A DNA stretch of 64,000 nt from Corynebacterium silvaticum (lineage in GTDB: Bacteria > Actinomycetota > Actinomycetes > Mycobacteriales > Mycobacteriaceae). The stretch covers positions 62,001-126,000 of the forward strand of contig NZ_SDQO02000001.1 in assembly GCF_004382825.2 (NCBI RefSeq), in the 5' to 3' direction. The translations under genes were made by a program, and so were the position numbers. Numbering within the stretch: position 1 is the first letter of the stretch; each line of letters opens with the position of its first letter. Positions 22,897 to 31,865 of the stretch are shown here, in pieces. The notes under the pieces were generated by a model. The model saw only the letters and a list, made by a program, of their open reading frames with translations, was not told the origin of the DNA and did no database searches.

Positions 22897-23676
22897 ATGA
22901 CGAACCGATTTAACCCCTACGCTCAATCAGACAGGAATACCTACGGCGGTGTATCAACTAGCGGTGGGTACCTTCTTCATGAGTATGGCGCGCAGTATCT
23001 TCCAACGCCGGATTATTCTGCGGATAGGGCGACACAGCGAGGCGTGAACACTAGTTCGTGGCGATCCATGGGGCGCAAACGTTTAGTTGACGCTACCGTA
23101 CTGGCCTTGGGCTATGTGGTTATCATCTGGGCATTTCATATTGTGAACAACGTATTTTTTGGTGGCACCCTCGCTCAAGGACTTGGCGTGCACCCCCTGG
23201 ATGGCGCCTCAATCTGGCACATCTTTACGTCACCGCTCGTGCACGGAAACTATATGCACATCTCAGCGAATACTCTCCCCGGGTTAGTCTTCGTGTTCCT
23301 CATCGGTCTATCTGGTCGTCGGGCATTCTGGGAAGTCACAATGATCGCTGCGGTTGTCGGCGGCATGGGCACCTGGATCTTCGGCGGGATCGGCACCACC
23401 CACATCGGCGCCTCTGGCCTAATTTACGGCTGGCTTGCGTACCTGGTGGTTCGGGGAATCTTTAACAAGAGCTTCTCCCAAGTACTGCTCGGCATGGTTT
23501 TAGCCTTTACGTACGGTGGTTTGATTTGGGGCGTTTTGCCAGGCGACGTCGGAGTCTCATGGCAAGCACACCTATTCGGAGCTATTGGTGGAATCATCGC
23601 AGGAGCGACCATCACTTCCGACGACCTAACAGCGTTGAAAGCGCGCCGGGAACAGTGGGCTCTTGAGCGCACTTAA
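22897..23676 (+). CDS. Rhomboid-family intramembrane serine protease
   Basis: Integral membrane protease cleaving other membrane proteins. After a polar N-terminal 65 residues, about six membrane helices follow. The catalytic serine lies in GASG of [16 protein letters not shown] and the partner histidine in [33 protein letters not shown] is the conserved HxxxN-type oxyanion helix. The start is taken as ATG 22897 ([12 protein letters not shown]), because the in-frame upstream ATG at 22858 adds an unrelated stretch. It is 93 bp upstream of murI in a plus-strand run. Confidence 0.9.
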   Translation: MTNRFNPYAQSDRNTYGGVSTSGGYLLHEYGAQYLPTPDYSADRATQRGVNTSSWRSMGRKRLVDATVLALGYVVIIWAFHIVNNVFFGGTLAQGLGVHPLDGASIWHIFTSPLVHGNYMHISANTLPGLVFVFLIGLSGRRAFWEVTMIAAVVGGMGTWIFGGIGTTHIGASGLIYGWLAYLVVRGIFNKSFSQVLLGMVLAFTYGGLIWGVLPGDVGVSWQAHLFGAIGGIIAGATITSDDLTALKARREQWALERT

Positions 23677-23741
23677 AGCCGCTAGCCCGCAAAACGGTTG
23701 GTTGCGGTGCTTGTTATACAGTTCCCGCTGACCGGATTAGC

Positions 23742-24635
23742 ATGGACTACGTGATACAAGACCAAATGTCGGATTCCTTAGAAGCAGAAGTGCCGGGCGT
23801 GGAGCCATCGATTGTGTACAAGGGCACGATTGATGCATCCTCGCCGATCGGCATTTTTGATTCCGGCGTGGGCGGATTGACGGTGGCCCGGGCAATTATG
23901 GAGCAGCTTCCCCAAGAGTCAGTGATATACATCGGGGATACTGCTCACAGCCCGTATGGGCCAAAACCGATCGCTCAAGTCCGGGAGCTTTCCATGCGGA
24001 TCGGCGATGAGCTGGTGGCTCGCGGGTGCAAGATGATTGTGATCGCTTGTAATACGGCAACGTCAGCCGCGTTACGCGATCTGCGTGAGCGATATAGCAT
24101 CCCTGTGGTCGGGGTGATTCTTCCCGCTGTACGACGTGCTGTTGCCACCACCCGCAATGGCAAAATTGGTGTGTTGGGTACCCAAGGAACAATTGCCTCG
24201 GGAGCATACCAAGAGCTATTTGCCGCTAGTCCAGGCGTGGACGTCTACGCGCAAGCTTGCCCGAGCTTTGTGAGTTTTGTGGAACGCGGCATTACATCGG
24301 GCCGACAAATCTTGGGGGTAGCCCAAGGCTATACGGAGGGGCTGCAAACCGCGGGGGTAGACACTCTGGTTCTTGGGTGTACTCATTACCCATTGCTGAC
24401 AGGAGTGATTCAGCTCGCCGTGGGGGATAACGTCACCCTCATTTCTTCCTCGGAAGAATGCGTAAAAGACGTGCTCAAGACACTGAGCCGCAACGATATG
24501 CTTGCCGACGCCACCACAGATAAGCAACCTACTCGCTCTTTCGAGTCCACAGGAGACCCTGCCTTATTTGAGCAGCTCGCTATGCGTTTTCTTGGTCCAC
24601 ATGTGACGCACGTCGAAAAGCTATGGGAGGTGTAA
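23742..24635 (+). CDS. murI: Glutamate racemase
   Basis: Makes D-glutamate for peptidoglycan in the cytosol. The two catalytic cysteines are in [10 protein letters not shown] and LGCTHYPLL. The substrate-binding start [17 protein letters not shown] is preceded by an extra 35 or so residues from ATG 23742; a shorter start just before this motif is possible. The product is 297 residues with the normal two-domain length apart from the extension. It is followed closely by an MBL hydrolase, rph and rdgB in the same direction. Confidence 0.95.
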   Translation: MDYVIQDQMSDSLEAEVPGVEPSIVYKGTIDASSPIGIFDSGVGGLTVARAIMEQLPQESVIYIGDTAHSPYGPKPIAQVRELSMRIGDELVARGCKMIVIACNTATSAALRDLRERYSIPVVGVILPAVRRAVATTRNGKIGVLGTQGTIASGAYQELFAASPGVDVYAQACPSFVSFVERGITSGRQILGVAQGYTEGLQTAGVDTLVLGCTHYPLLTGVIQLAVGDNVTLISSSEECVKDVLKTLSRNDMLADATTDKQPTRSFESTGDPALFEQLAMRFLGPHVTHVEKLWEV

Positions 24636-24707
24636 AGTTCATCCACTTAGTGGATACGGCCCCTTTTTCGCTCGCTCTTGGCACGTAATCGTGGCACAGT
24701 AAAAAAT

Positions 24708-25475
24708 ATGAAGCTGACCATCCTCGGAAGTTCCGGAAGCCTGGGCGCCCCCGACAACGCTGCCTCCGGGTACCTCATTCAGGTGGATAACGCCCCCGGT
24801 ATCCTCATGGACATGGGGCCAGGTGTCCTAGCGCAGCTCGAACGAGTCCAGAATCCCTCCGATGCGCATGTCGTTTTTTCGCACCTGCATGCTGACCATT
24901 GCGTCGATTTTCCTTCCCTCTTGGTGTGGCGTCGCTACCACCCGACGGCGGCAGCGAAGGGGCGTAATCTGTGCTTTGGCCCCTCAGATACCCCCATCCG
25001 AATGGGGCGTCTGAGCTCGGATTCTGTGGATAACATCGACGATATGTCGGACACCTTTGCGTTTACACCGTGGGAAAATGCACAGGAAGAGCTGGTCGGC
25101 CCTGTGTCTATCACGCCCTATTCGGTTGTGCACCCGATTGAAACATTTGCCCTGCGCGTGGAACATAAACGCTCGGGCAAAGTTGTTGCGTATTCCGGCG
25201 ATAGTTCCTATACAGAGAACTTGATCGACTGCGCGCGGAACGCCGATGTATTTCTCTGTGAGGCTACGTGGGGAGAGACTAGCGAGGGCAAAGCCCCCAA
25301 CATGCATATGAGTGGAGCGGAGGCCGGTCGCATCGCGCGCCTTGCCGGGGCAAAGCGGCTCGTGCTCGTACATATACCGCCATGGGGGAACGCCGAAGCA
25401 ACCCTTGAAAAGGCACGATCTGAGTACGACGGCCCCATCGATATCTCCTACCAAGGCATGGAAATCAACATCTAG
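24708..25475 (+). CDS. Metallo-beta-lactamase-fold hydrolase
   Basis: Metal-dependent hydrolase of the RNase Z/phosphodiesterase-like branch. The metal site is FSHLHADHCVDF (HxHxDH), with later ligands in VVHPIETFALR, the YSGDSSYTE aspartate and VLVHIPP. A start at ATG 24708 (MKLTILGSSGSLGAPDNAASGYLIQ) is normal; an in-frame upstream start at 24678 is less likely. The protein is about 255 residues with no membrane segment. In actinobacteria it commonly lies between murI and rph. The substrate is not known. Confidence 0.88.
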   Translation: MKLTILGSSGSLGAPDNAASGYLIQVDNAPGILMDMGPGVLAQLERVQNPSDAHVVFSHLHADHCVDFPSLLVWRRYHPTAAAKGRNLCFGPSDTPIRMGRLSSDSVDNIDDMSDTFAFTPWENAQEELVGPVSITPYSVVHPIETFALRVEHKRSGKVVAYSGDSSYTENLIDCARNADVFLCEATWGETSEGKAPNMHMSGAEAGRIARLAGAKRLVLVHIPPWGNAEATLEKARSEYDGPIDISYQGMEINI

Positions 25476-25512
25476 TCTCTTGGTCGGAGAGTAGCTGCAG
25501 TAGTGTGGTGGC

Positions 25513-26247
25513 ATGACTAATTCGAACTTTAAGCGCGCCGATGGCCGCGCAGTTGACCAAATGCGTACCGTGAAAATCACCCGTGGTTTTACCACTAACC
25601 CTGCGGGAAGCGTCTTGGTCGAGTTCGGTAACACCCGAGTTATGTGCACCGCTTCCGCAGAAATTGGGGTACCGCGCTTTAAACGAGATTCCGGCGAAGG
25701 CTGGCTCACCGCCGAGTACGCCATGCTCCCGGCGGCAACGTTGGATCGTAACCCGCGCGAGTCGATGCGCGGAAAGGTGAAAGGACGCACCCACGAGATC
25801 TCTCGTCTGATCGGGCGTTCACTGCGCGCCGCTGTGGATCTCTCCGAGCTGGGGGAGAACACCATCAACATCGACTGCGATGTTCTGCAAGCTGATGGTG
25901 GGACTCGCACCGCATCGATCACGGGTGCGTATGTGGCGCTTGCCGACGCCATCACTCATCTGCAAAAGCAAGGCGTCGTTCCAGGCAACCCGCTGAAGGA
26001 TCCCGTGGCTGCTGTCTCTGTTGGTGTTATCGACGGAACCGTGTGCCTTGACCTGCCCTATGAAGAGGACTCCCGTGCCGACGTAGACATGAACATGATC
26101 ATGCAAAGCGGCCGTTTTGTGGAGATCCAAGGAACCGGCGAGCACAATACCTTTGACCGTGATGAACTCGCACGCATTCTCGACTTCGCCGAGAAAGGCT
26201 GCGCGGAGCTGGTAGAGGCGCAAAAAGCAGTCTTGGGGATTGCATGA
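25513..26247 (+). CDS. rph: Ribonuclease PH
   Basis: Phosphorolytic 3'-5' exoribonuclease that trims tRNA precursors in the cytosol. Conserved elements are [19 protein letters not shown], the phosphate-site region [43 protein letters not shown] and the C-terminal [14 protein letters not shown]. The length, 244 residues, is standard. The stop overlaps the rdgB start (ATGA), showing translational coupling. Confidence 0.96.
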   Translation: MTNSNFKRADGRAVDQMRTVKITRGFTTNPAGSVLVEFGNTRVMCTASAEIGVPRFKRDSGEGWLTAEYAMLPAATLDRNPRESMRGKVKGRTHEISRLIGRSLRAAVDLSELGENTINIDCDVLQADGGTRTASITGAYVALADAITHLQKQGVVPGNPLKDPVAAVSVGVIDGTVCLDLPYEEDSRADVDMNMIMQSGRFVEIQGTGEHNTFDRDELARILDFAEKGCAELVEAQKAVLGIA

Positions 26248-26867
26248 GAATCCTCGTCGCATCTAATAACGCCAAAAAGCTCAAAGAATTAGAAGTCATT
26301 CTGGAAGCAGCTGGTATCTCGGGCGCGGAGATCGTTCCGCTCAACGCTGTGGAACCCTACGCAGAGCCTAAAGAAGACGGCCGGCATTTTGCCGACAATG
26401 CCTTGATCAAGGCACGCGCTGGGGCGAAGCACACCGGCCTTATCACCATCGCGGATGATTCCGGTCTGGCGGTGGAAGAGCTCAACGGGATGCCCGGTGT
26501 CCTTTCTGCCAGGTGGTCGGGCGGGCACAGTGACGACGCAGCCAACAACAACCTTCTCCTGAATCAGATGGGAGATGTACCGGAGGGGCGTCGACAAGCA
26601 GCATTCGTGTCCGTATGTGCTTTGGTGACCCCCGACGGGGAAGAACACGTTGTTGAGGGGCGCTGGGAAGGGCGGCTGCTGACCGCACCCCAGGGCGACA
26701 ACGGCTTTGGCTACGACCCGCTGTTTGTACCGGCGGAAGAAGACGCCGCAGGCACACGCCGCAGCTCGGCTGAGCTCTCGGCGGAGGAAAAGAATGCACT
26801 TTCTCACCGCGGAAAGGCGCTCACCCAGTTGGTTCCTGTGATCGCGCGGATCATCCAGGACGCGTAG
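26244..26867 (+). CDS. rdgB: XTP/dITP pyrophosphatase (RdgB/HAM1)
   Basis: House-cleaning enzyme hydrolysing non-canonical purine triphosphates to monophosphates. Conserved elements are [15 protein letters not shown] near the start, [31 protein letters not shown] (catalytic Asp and metal site), [11 protein letters not shown] and SHRGKAL near the end. It has 207 residues and begins within the rph stop codon. A perfect 15-bp hairpin follows and separates it from the convergent membrane protein gene. Confidence 0.96.
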   Translation: MRILVASNNAKKLKELEVILEAAGISGAEIVPLNAVEPYAEPKEDGRHFADNALIKARAGAKHTGLITIADDSGLAVEELNGMPGVLSARWSGGHSDDAANNNLLLNQMGDVPEGRRQAAFVSVCALVTPDGEEHVVEGRWEGRLLTAPQGDNGFGYDPLFVPAEEDAAGTRRSSAELSAEEKNALSHRGKALTQLVPVIARIIQDA

Positions 26868-26875
26868 AAAACACC

Positions 26876-26915
26876 AAAGCTCGGCACTAGGTTTGTACGT
26901 CTAGTGCCGAGCTTT
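26876..26915. terminator. Bidirectional terminator between rdgB and the DUF3817 gene
   Basis: Perfect 15-bp inverted repeat (26876-26890 with 26901-26915) with a ten-base loop. The stem ends in AAA/TTT and lies between convergent genes, but the T-tracts are short. Confidence 0.75.
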
Positions 26916-26937
26916 ATGCGTGGGCGTTTAGCGCTGC

Positions 26938-27303
26938 TTAGGACTCGTTGAGCTGGAAAGTCTTCTCAACATCTTTGCGGCGCCATGCCTCGACAAAGAA
27001 GGAAAGGAAAGGCACCACGCCGCCGAGGGCCGTGATCAGCCACTTGGCCGGCTCCCAACGCGCCTTGGTTCCCAAGTTCAAGGAAGCCACCAGATACACA
27101 ATGTAGAGCAAACCGTGAACCTGGGCGATGTACTTGCCCCACTCAGGGATTTCCATTCCCAGTCCGTACTGACAAATCATCCGCACGACGAGGACGAGCA
27201 GCATAACGCCGGTTGCCCACGCAGAAATAGAGAAATAACGAAGGGCCTGGCGCACACGACGCTTACGCTCCGGGTGAATCGGGGTAGAGGTAGTCGTAGT
27301 CAT
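26938..27303 (-). CDS. DUF3817 membrane protein
   Basis: A 121-residue inner-membrane protein with about three helices: YFSISAWATGVMLLVLVV, YIAQVHGLLYIVYLVASL and WLITALGGVVPFLSFFVEAW. The VHGLLYIVYLVASLNLGTKARW segment and the cytosolic start RKRRVRQALRYFS are typical of DUF3817 proteins, whose function is unknown. It is the downstream member of a minus-strand pair with the membrane protein at 27380-27826. Confidence 0.85.
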   Translation of the reverse strand: MTTTTSTPIHPERKRRVRQALRYFSISAWATGVMLLVLVVRMICQYGLGMEIPEWGKYIAQVHGLLYIVYLVASLNLGTKARWEPAKWLITALGGVVPFLSFFVEAWRRKDVEKTFQLNES

Positions 27304-27379
27304 ACTGCTTTACAATCTCCTAGTTTTGATACTCGGTTAACAAGCCTACAGACAAACATCCATGGCAGCGATCAGAGCA

Positions 27380-27826
27380 TTAACGACGACGTTTTTGCTG
27401 GTTAAGCTGGTTGAACTCTTCTACGCTCAAGGTCTTGCGCTGGGGCAGGAACGACTCATCGATCTCAGTGGAACTCTTTTCCTCCTGGGGCACTGCAGTA
27501 AAAGGAAGCTTTTCTTGTGCGTGCTCTTCGGCTTCTGTTGCGTTGCCATACAGCTCGGCATCGCTGGCATAGCGCTGATTCTCATACTCCATGAGCTTGC
27601 GATACGCATAGATGAAGAATCCACCGAAAAATGGCCACTGCAACGCATAGCCCAAATTCTGGAATGAGCCACTTCCAGACCTGAAGCGCGTCCACTGCCA
27701 CCAAGCGAGCGAGAGAGTTGCTGCGACAACAACCACGAGAAAAACAATGTGCCATAACCGGACTCGGAAACGCCGTGGCTCAGTGGCCGTGGGCAGATCT
27801 GGGGACGTCTGGTCGGAGTTATTCAC
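27380..27826 (-). CDS. Two-helix membrane protein of unknown function
   Basis: A 148-residue protein with a proline-rich cytosolic start, a first helix LWHIVFLVVVVAATLSLAWWQW, a short outside loop (RFRSGSGSFQNLGY), a second helix ALQWPFFGGFFIYAYRKLM and an acidic C-terminal tail ending in KRRR. Actinobacterial genomes often carry this architecture with no assigned role. It precedes the DUF3817 gene on the same strand by about 75 bp. Confidence 0.75.
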   Translation of the reverse strand: MNNSDQTSPDLPTATEPRRFRVRLWHIVFLVVVVAATLSLAWWQWTRFRSGSGSFQNLGYALQWPFFGGFFIYAYRKLMEYENQRYASDAELYGNATEAEEHAQEKLPFTAVPQEEKSSTEIDESFLPQRKTLSVEEFNQLNQQKRRR

Positions 27827-27951
27827 AGTGTCTTAGGATACCCGCTAACGTGGGAAAACCAACTTCTTCTTAAGCACAAGAACCTGGCGTTTTTCAAAAT
27901 CACCCAATGACCCGTATAATCATCACACGTTGCGCAGTGAACCTGCGCTAA

Positions 27952-28033
<82 letters not shown>

Positions 28034-28040
28034 CAGTATG

Positions 28041-28074
28041 AAAAGACCGTCTAACTGGGTTAGGCGGTCTTTTT
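28041..28074 (+). terminator. Terminator of tRNA-Leu
   Basis: Stem AAAGACCG-TCTAAC with GTTAG-GCGGTCTTT and a T-rich tail to about 28080. Confidence 0.85.
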
Positions 28075-28312
28075 CTTTTACCTTGCGTAGCTTTCCGCAT
28101 CCCTTTTTGCTACTTGGCCCTAACTCACATCCGAAAACATTGTTCATCGCGGTATTGATGTGAGCAGTATGGCTGCAAGCGCTCTGGAAAGCCGATCACA
28201 TCGTGGTTAGGTAATCACGATAGAGCAGCATTATGGATCCCCCTCCAATAGCAGAAGTCCTGCCTGGTTTCTCCGGATAAAGAAGACCAAACAGGACTAG
28301 TGCTGTAGCACG

Positions 28313-29323
28313 TTAATTCTGAAGAACAGTTTGAGGTGCGTCGTGGGTGTTTTCAACCGTCACACTAGGTTCACGATTATCTGAGCGCTTGGGCGCGAAA
28401 CTCCACCATGTCACCATGCGCCAGAGGCACTCTAAGGGGCCTTGCCCAAGGGTACGATCCCACACCCAGCTCAGCACCATCTGGAAGACAAGCATCCCTG
28501 CGGTAAAGAGGAATGCGATGTCCCGAGCTTTTGGAGAATCGGGCAGACTAATCACTGCGCTAGCGGCCAGCATGATGAGCGTCGCACCGATGTAGTTGGT
28601 GAGTGCGAGGCGTCCCATAGGCGCAAAAGCTGTTTGTAGGAACGATCGAGCTGGCGTGTGCATCAGAAGAATTGCCAGGCAGATCCATATGGCAGCGATA
28701 GCGAGTCCTGCGATCGCTGACTCAGTGCTAAAGCCCGCGTTGCTTTTGTTCTGCCACTGCATCCAACCCGCAACAAGAGCGAAGGGGGTGAAAATGATCA
28801 GCGCATATGCCGGGATTCGGTGGTTCTGGGCTAGTACCGCAGGAACACCAAATTGTGCGAGGCCGCTACCCAGGAGGAACAAGCCAGGAATGAGAAGTGG
28901 CCCGCCGAGAGGGGCTGCAAGAACAGTTGCTATGACACCGAATGCTAAAACCCAGGCTCGGGGCATATACGTGGAGGGGAGAAGAATGAACAGGGCGGCT
29001 GCGGCATAGAATAGGAGTGCTTCGCCGGGGTGAACAAGTTGATGGAGTCCACCCAAGGCGGCGATGAAGAGGAAGCGGCGCAACAACGGGATGCGCCCGT
29101 AGTTCTTGGACCACATCAAGCCGAATCCGATGCCGAAGAGCAAAGAAAAGATCGGAAAGAAGCGTTGTTGCACTAGTAGCTGCATAATGTTGTAGGAGAA
29201 GCTTCGAGACGCAGCAGCTTCCCATACAGTGCCAATGTTGGCGAAGGCAATTCCACACAATGCTATTCCTCGAACAACGTCGAGCCATTCAATACGATTT
29301 TTCACGCGTTCTATCTTTGCCAA
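28313..29323 (-). CDS. DUF418 (YeiB-like) membrane protein
   Basis: Polytopic membrane protein, 336 residues and about nine or ten helices. The N-terminus RIEWLDVVRGIALCGIAFANI, the FFPIFSLLFGIGFGLM segment and the C-terminal GRLALTNYIGATLIM and QGPLECLWRMVTW are hallmarks of the DUF418/HGSNAT-like acyltransferase-like group. The reaction is not established. The C-terminal 20 residues are polar. It stands 60 bp downstream of a response-regulator gene on the same strand and could share its transcript. Confidence 0.88.
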   Translation of the reverse strand: MAKIERVKNRIEWLDVVRGIALCGIAFANIGTVWEAAASRSFSYNIMQLLVQQRFFPIFSLLFGIGFGLMWSKNYGRIPLLRRFLFIAALGGLHQLVHPGEALLFYAAAALFILLPSTYMPRAWVLAFGVIATVLAAPLGGPLLIPGLFLLGSGLAQFGVPAVLAQNHRIPAYALIIFTPFALVAGWMQWQNKSNAGFSTESAIAGLAIAAIWICLAILLMHTPARSFLQTAFAPMGRLALTNYIGATLIMLAASAVISLPDSPKARDIAFLFTAGMLVFQMVLSWVWDRTLGQGPLECLWRMVTWWSFAPKRSDNREPSVTVENTHDAPQTVLQN

Positions 29324-29386
29324 TAGATCGTGCGTTGTAATCGGCCTAGGAGATGAAAATCCCTGAGCGCAGGTCGGCCGAAAGTA

Positions 29387-30013
29387 TTACGTAGACATTT
29401 CCCCGGAACGCCACAACGCTGCGGCAATCTCCACTCTGTTTCGCACGAGTAGACGGTCTTGAATTCGTGCGACGTGGGTTTTTACCGTGGAAAGCGAGAT
29501 GAAGAGGTCCGTGGCGATTTCTTGATTTGTGCGTCCATGCGCAATGAGCCGTGCGACTTCAAGCTCTCGACTGGTCAGTGGGAGTTCGGAGGAAGCGTCG
29601 TTAAGCTTGGATCGGCGTGCAAGTAAGAGCGACAGCACTTCTGGGGAAATGAGGACATCGCCGCGATGCGCAGAACGAACAGCCTCTACAAGTAGTTCCG
29701 GCCCAGAGTCTTTGAGCAGATACCCGCGTGCACCATATTTCAAGGCGGTGTCCACGTAGGTGTCATCGTTAAACGTGGTGACCATCATCGTAGATACGTG
29801 AGACGCGATCTGCTTGGCGACGTCTAAGCCGTTCATCCTCGGCATACGGATATCCAACAAGGCGACATCCGGGCGCAGTCTGGTGATAGCGTCAAGCGCC
29901 TCCGCGCCGTCAGAGGCTTCGTAGAGAATCTCCATGTCGGGCTGCGACCCGAGAATCATATGAAAACCGGTGCGCACCATGGCTTGATCGTCGGCAAGCA
30001 CGATACGAATCAT
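29387..30013 (-). CDS. NarL/LuxR-type response regulator
   Basis: DNA-binding partner of the histidine kinase encoded just upstream. The receiver domain begins MIRIVLADDQAMVRTGF (acidic pocket), with the phosphorylation Asp in VALLDIRMPRMNG near residue 54 and the conserved Lys in GYLLKDSGPE. The C-terminal LuxR helix-turn-helix is LTSRELEVARLIAHGRTNQEIATDLFISLSTVKTHVARI. ATG 30013 overlaps the kinase stop (ATGA), so the two are translationally coupled. Target genes are not evident; the downstream DUF418 gene is a candidate. Confidence 0.93.
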   Translation of the reverse strand: MIRIVLADDQAMVRTGFHMILGSQPDMEILYEASDGAEALDAITRLRPDVALLDIRMPRMNGLDVAKQIASHVSTMMVTTFNDDTYVDTALKYGARGYLLKDSGPELLVEAVRSAHRGDVLISPEVLSLLLARRSKLNDASSELPLTSRELEVARLIAHGRTNQEIATDLFISLSTVKTHVARIQDRLLVRNRVEIAAALWRSGEMST

Positions 30014-31053
30014 GGGATTACTGCCTCTACTTTCCAACCAGTTCCATGCGGGCATGCATGAAAAGTTCCTCCGAGCGTACGTATGCGTTTTCCTAGGCTA
30101 TACAGTCCGCTGCCGGAGCCACTGTCTAAGCCGGGGGCGGGGATGCCACCTGAATCTTCAACGACTACTTTTAGCCCTTGCGGAATGTCTTCCAACATTA
30201 CCGATACCGCTGCGCCATGGGCGTGTCTGAGCACGTTGGTGAGTGATTCGGACACCACGCGTTCTGCAGTAATGAGTGCTTTGGTGATCGCCTGGGTTTG
30301 GGCGGTGAACGTAGTCTCCCCGGAGAAGTCGTCGACTAGGCGCTCGATGTCTGCGATTGTGGCGCTTACTGGTGCAGTGCGTGCTTGGGATACGGTGTCT
30401 CGGATCGCCTCCAGAGCGCGCTTTCCAGAAGACTCGATCTGTTCCAGGAGTTGGCGCGAAGCAGAATCGGCCTGTGCTCGTCCCGCCTGTGCCAGGACGA
30501 CGATACCCGCGATTTCGTGAGCCACAACGTCATGGAGATCATCCGCAATATCGCTTTTTACTTGTGCTCGGATTGCGCCTTCATGCTCTTTCAAACGTGC
30601 ACGTTCCGAGTGGATGATGGTGCCAATGGCAAAACTCACTATGGTTGCGATGACAACAAGCAGCCACACGATAATCATGGATACATCGGAGAACACTAGC
30701 CGAAGCGGAATGAGCATCGCAGCGATTGCAGTGATGATGGACATCCAGCGGGGAGAAGCCGGCGAGGTGTTGGCAGCCAAGACGCCTGCCAATATGACTA
30801 ATGACCAGTTGGCCGCGATCGTCCAGTAGCTTCCCAACGCATAACCGACGGCGACTGCAAGGAGGTTTCCCCACAAGGCCAAGTGCCAGCGGTGGTCCTT
30901 GATGCCAAGGGTCGTGCACAACCCGGCGGCTAACGCGGGGAGTGCGAGCATAGGTCTTTCTGTCATCGCGACTTCGATGATCAGCGCCAAAGCTAGAGGG
31001 AACAGCAGCAACGCAAGTTGAAACCCCATGAGATGACGTCGGAGGAAATTCAC
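30010..31053 (-). CDS. Sensor histidine kinase, HisKA_3 family
   Basis: Membrane sensor with five or six N-terminal helices in the first 150 residues and almost no outside domain, so it may sense within the membrane. The dimerisation and phosphoacceptor box is DIADDLHDVVAHEIAGIVVLA. The HATPase domain has ESLTNVLRHAHGAAVSV (N box), VEDSGGIPAPG (G1) and GSGLYSLGKRIRTLGG (G2). The length, 347 residues, fits. It pairs with the NarL-type regulator by overlapping stop and start codons. The signal is unknown. Confidence 0.92.
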   Translation of the reverse strand: MNFLRRHLMGFQLALLLFPLALALIIEVAMTERPMLALPALAAGLCTTLGIKDHRWHLALWGNLLAVAVGYALGSYWTIAANWSLVILAGVLAANTSPASPRWMSIITAIAAMLIPLRLVFSDVSMIIVWLLVVIATIVSFAIGTIIHSERARLKEHEGAIRAQVKSDIADDLHDVVAHEIAGIVVLAQAGRAQADSASRQLLEQIESSGKRALEAIRDTVSQARTAPVSATIADIERLVDDFSGETTFTAQTQAITKALITAERVVSESLTNVLRHAHGAAVSVMLEDIPQGLKVVVEDSGGIPAPGLDSGSGSGLYSLGKRIRTLGGTFHACPHGTGWKVEAVIP

Positions 31054-31355
31054 GTGATCGATGATAACCGCATCTGTGTACTAGGCGGGGAGAAGTGTGG
31101 GCCAGCTCCAAGCACACAAGGCTTTTCTCTAGAAAAAGTTCTTAGTGTATAAGTGCAGATCAGAGATGGTGTTATGGGATTTTAACGGTCAATGTTGAAT
31201 GCGCTCGTACACTAAAAGGAAAGAACGTACGGAAGCGGTGCGAGGCTCGGTGAGTGGTTCACGATGTGCGTGTGACGCTTAGCGGGTAGGAACGGCAACA
31301 TTGATAAAAGAAGCTCTCGCACGTGCTTGGCATGGACTAGTAAAGGTGGTTCTCT
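31054..31355. other. Intergenic region
   Basis: About 300 bases between the divergent kinase gene and a small plus-strand gene; no recognisable gene or operator. Confidence 0.4.
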
Positions 31356-31619
31356 GTGAGTATTTCGCGGAATTTTGATGAGTACCTGGCGGATCGCGGT
31401 TTGGTGCAACTGGCAGAAGTAATTCCAGAGAATGAGTGTCAGGAATTTTGCCCGGCGGATTCTTGGTATGAGGGGCAGCGGGAAGAGCAGCAGTTGGAAG
31501 AACAGGGGGCGGCGCAAAACGCCGACAATGACACGTCCGGAGAAAATTTTCCTGGCCAAAGTGTCGGTGGGGAGTTGGCTCAAGCGCAAAAGCTGGTTGA
31601 GGATCTTTTGCTCAGCTAG
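31356..31619 (+). CDS. Small acidic hypothetical protein
   Basis: An 87-residue product from GTG 31356, preceded by AAAGGTGG. It is very acidic and Gln-rich (YEGQREEQQLEEQGAAQNADND) with two cysteines (NECQEFC) and no membrane segment. I do not recognise it. It could be a genuine small gene in front of fas, since the ribosome site and codon use look normal, but composition alone cannot prove that. A gap of about 250 bases separates it from fas. Confidence 0.5.
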   Translation: MSISRNFDEYLADRGLVQLAEVIPENECQEFCPADSWYEGQREEQQLEEQGAAQNADNDTSGENFPGQSVGGELAQAQKLVEDLLLS

Positions 31620-31679
31620 ATAGCTGTTTTTGTGGTGGGAAACATGTGTCTAACATCGAGTCGTTTATGTGTTGTAAAG

Positions 31680-31711
31680 CACTTTTGTGGTGTGAAAAGA
31701 CACAAAAGGTG
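31680..31711. promoter_or_regulatory. Imperfect inverted repeat upstream of fas
   Basis: CACTTTTGTG and CACAAAAGGTG form an imperfect dyad with an 11-base centre, about 155 bp before the fas start. It could be an operator, for example for the TetR regulator encoded at 41499-42152; that is a guess from position and symmetry. Confidence 0.3.
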
Positions 31712-31865
31712 ACAGTTTCCTCATATTTTGTGGCATATTAGTCAGGCAAAAGTTTTTACGACAATAGTGTCTCTAAAGTCTCTACTTTTTGACCCTATCG
31801 GACGCCATTGTCAGTGAACCCGTGAGCGCAGAGCGCCAGTCCAAGACAACAGGAGAGTTACTCAG

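Noticed and set aside
24984..25955. Long minus-strand open frame of 323 codons
   Set aside because: It lies antisense to the MBL hydrolase and rph genes, whose plus-strand proteins are clearly real.
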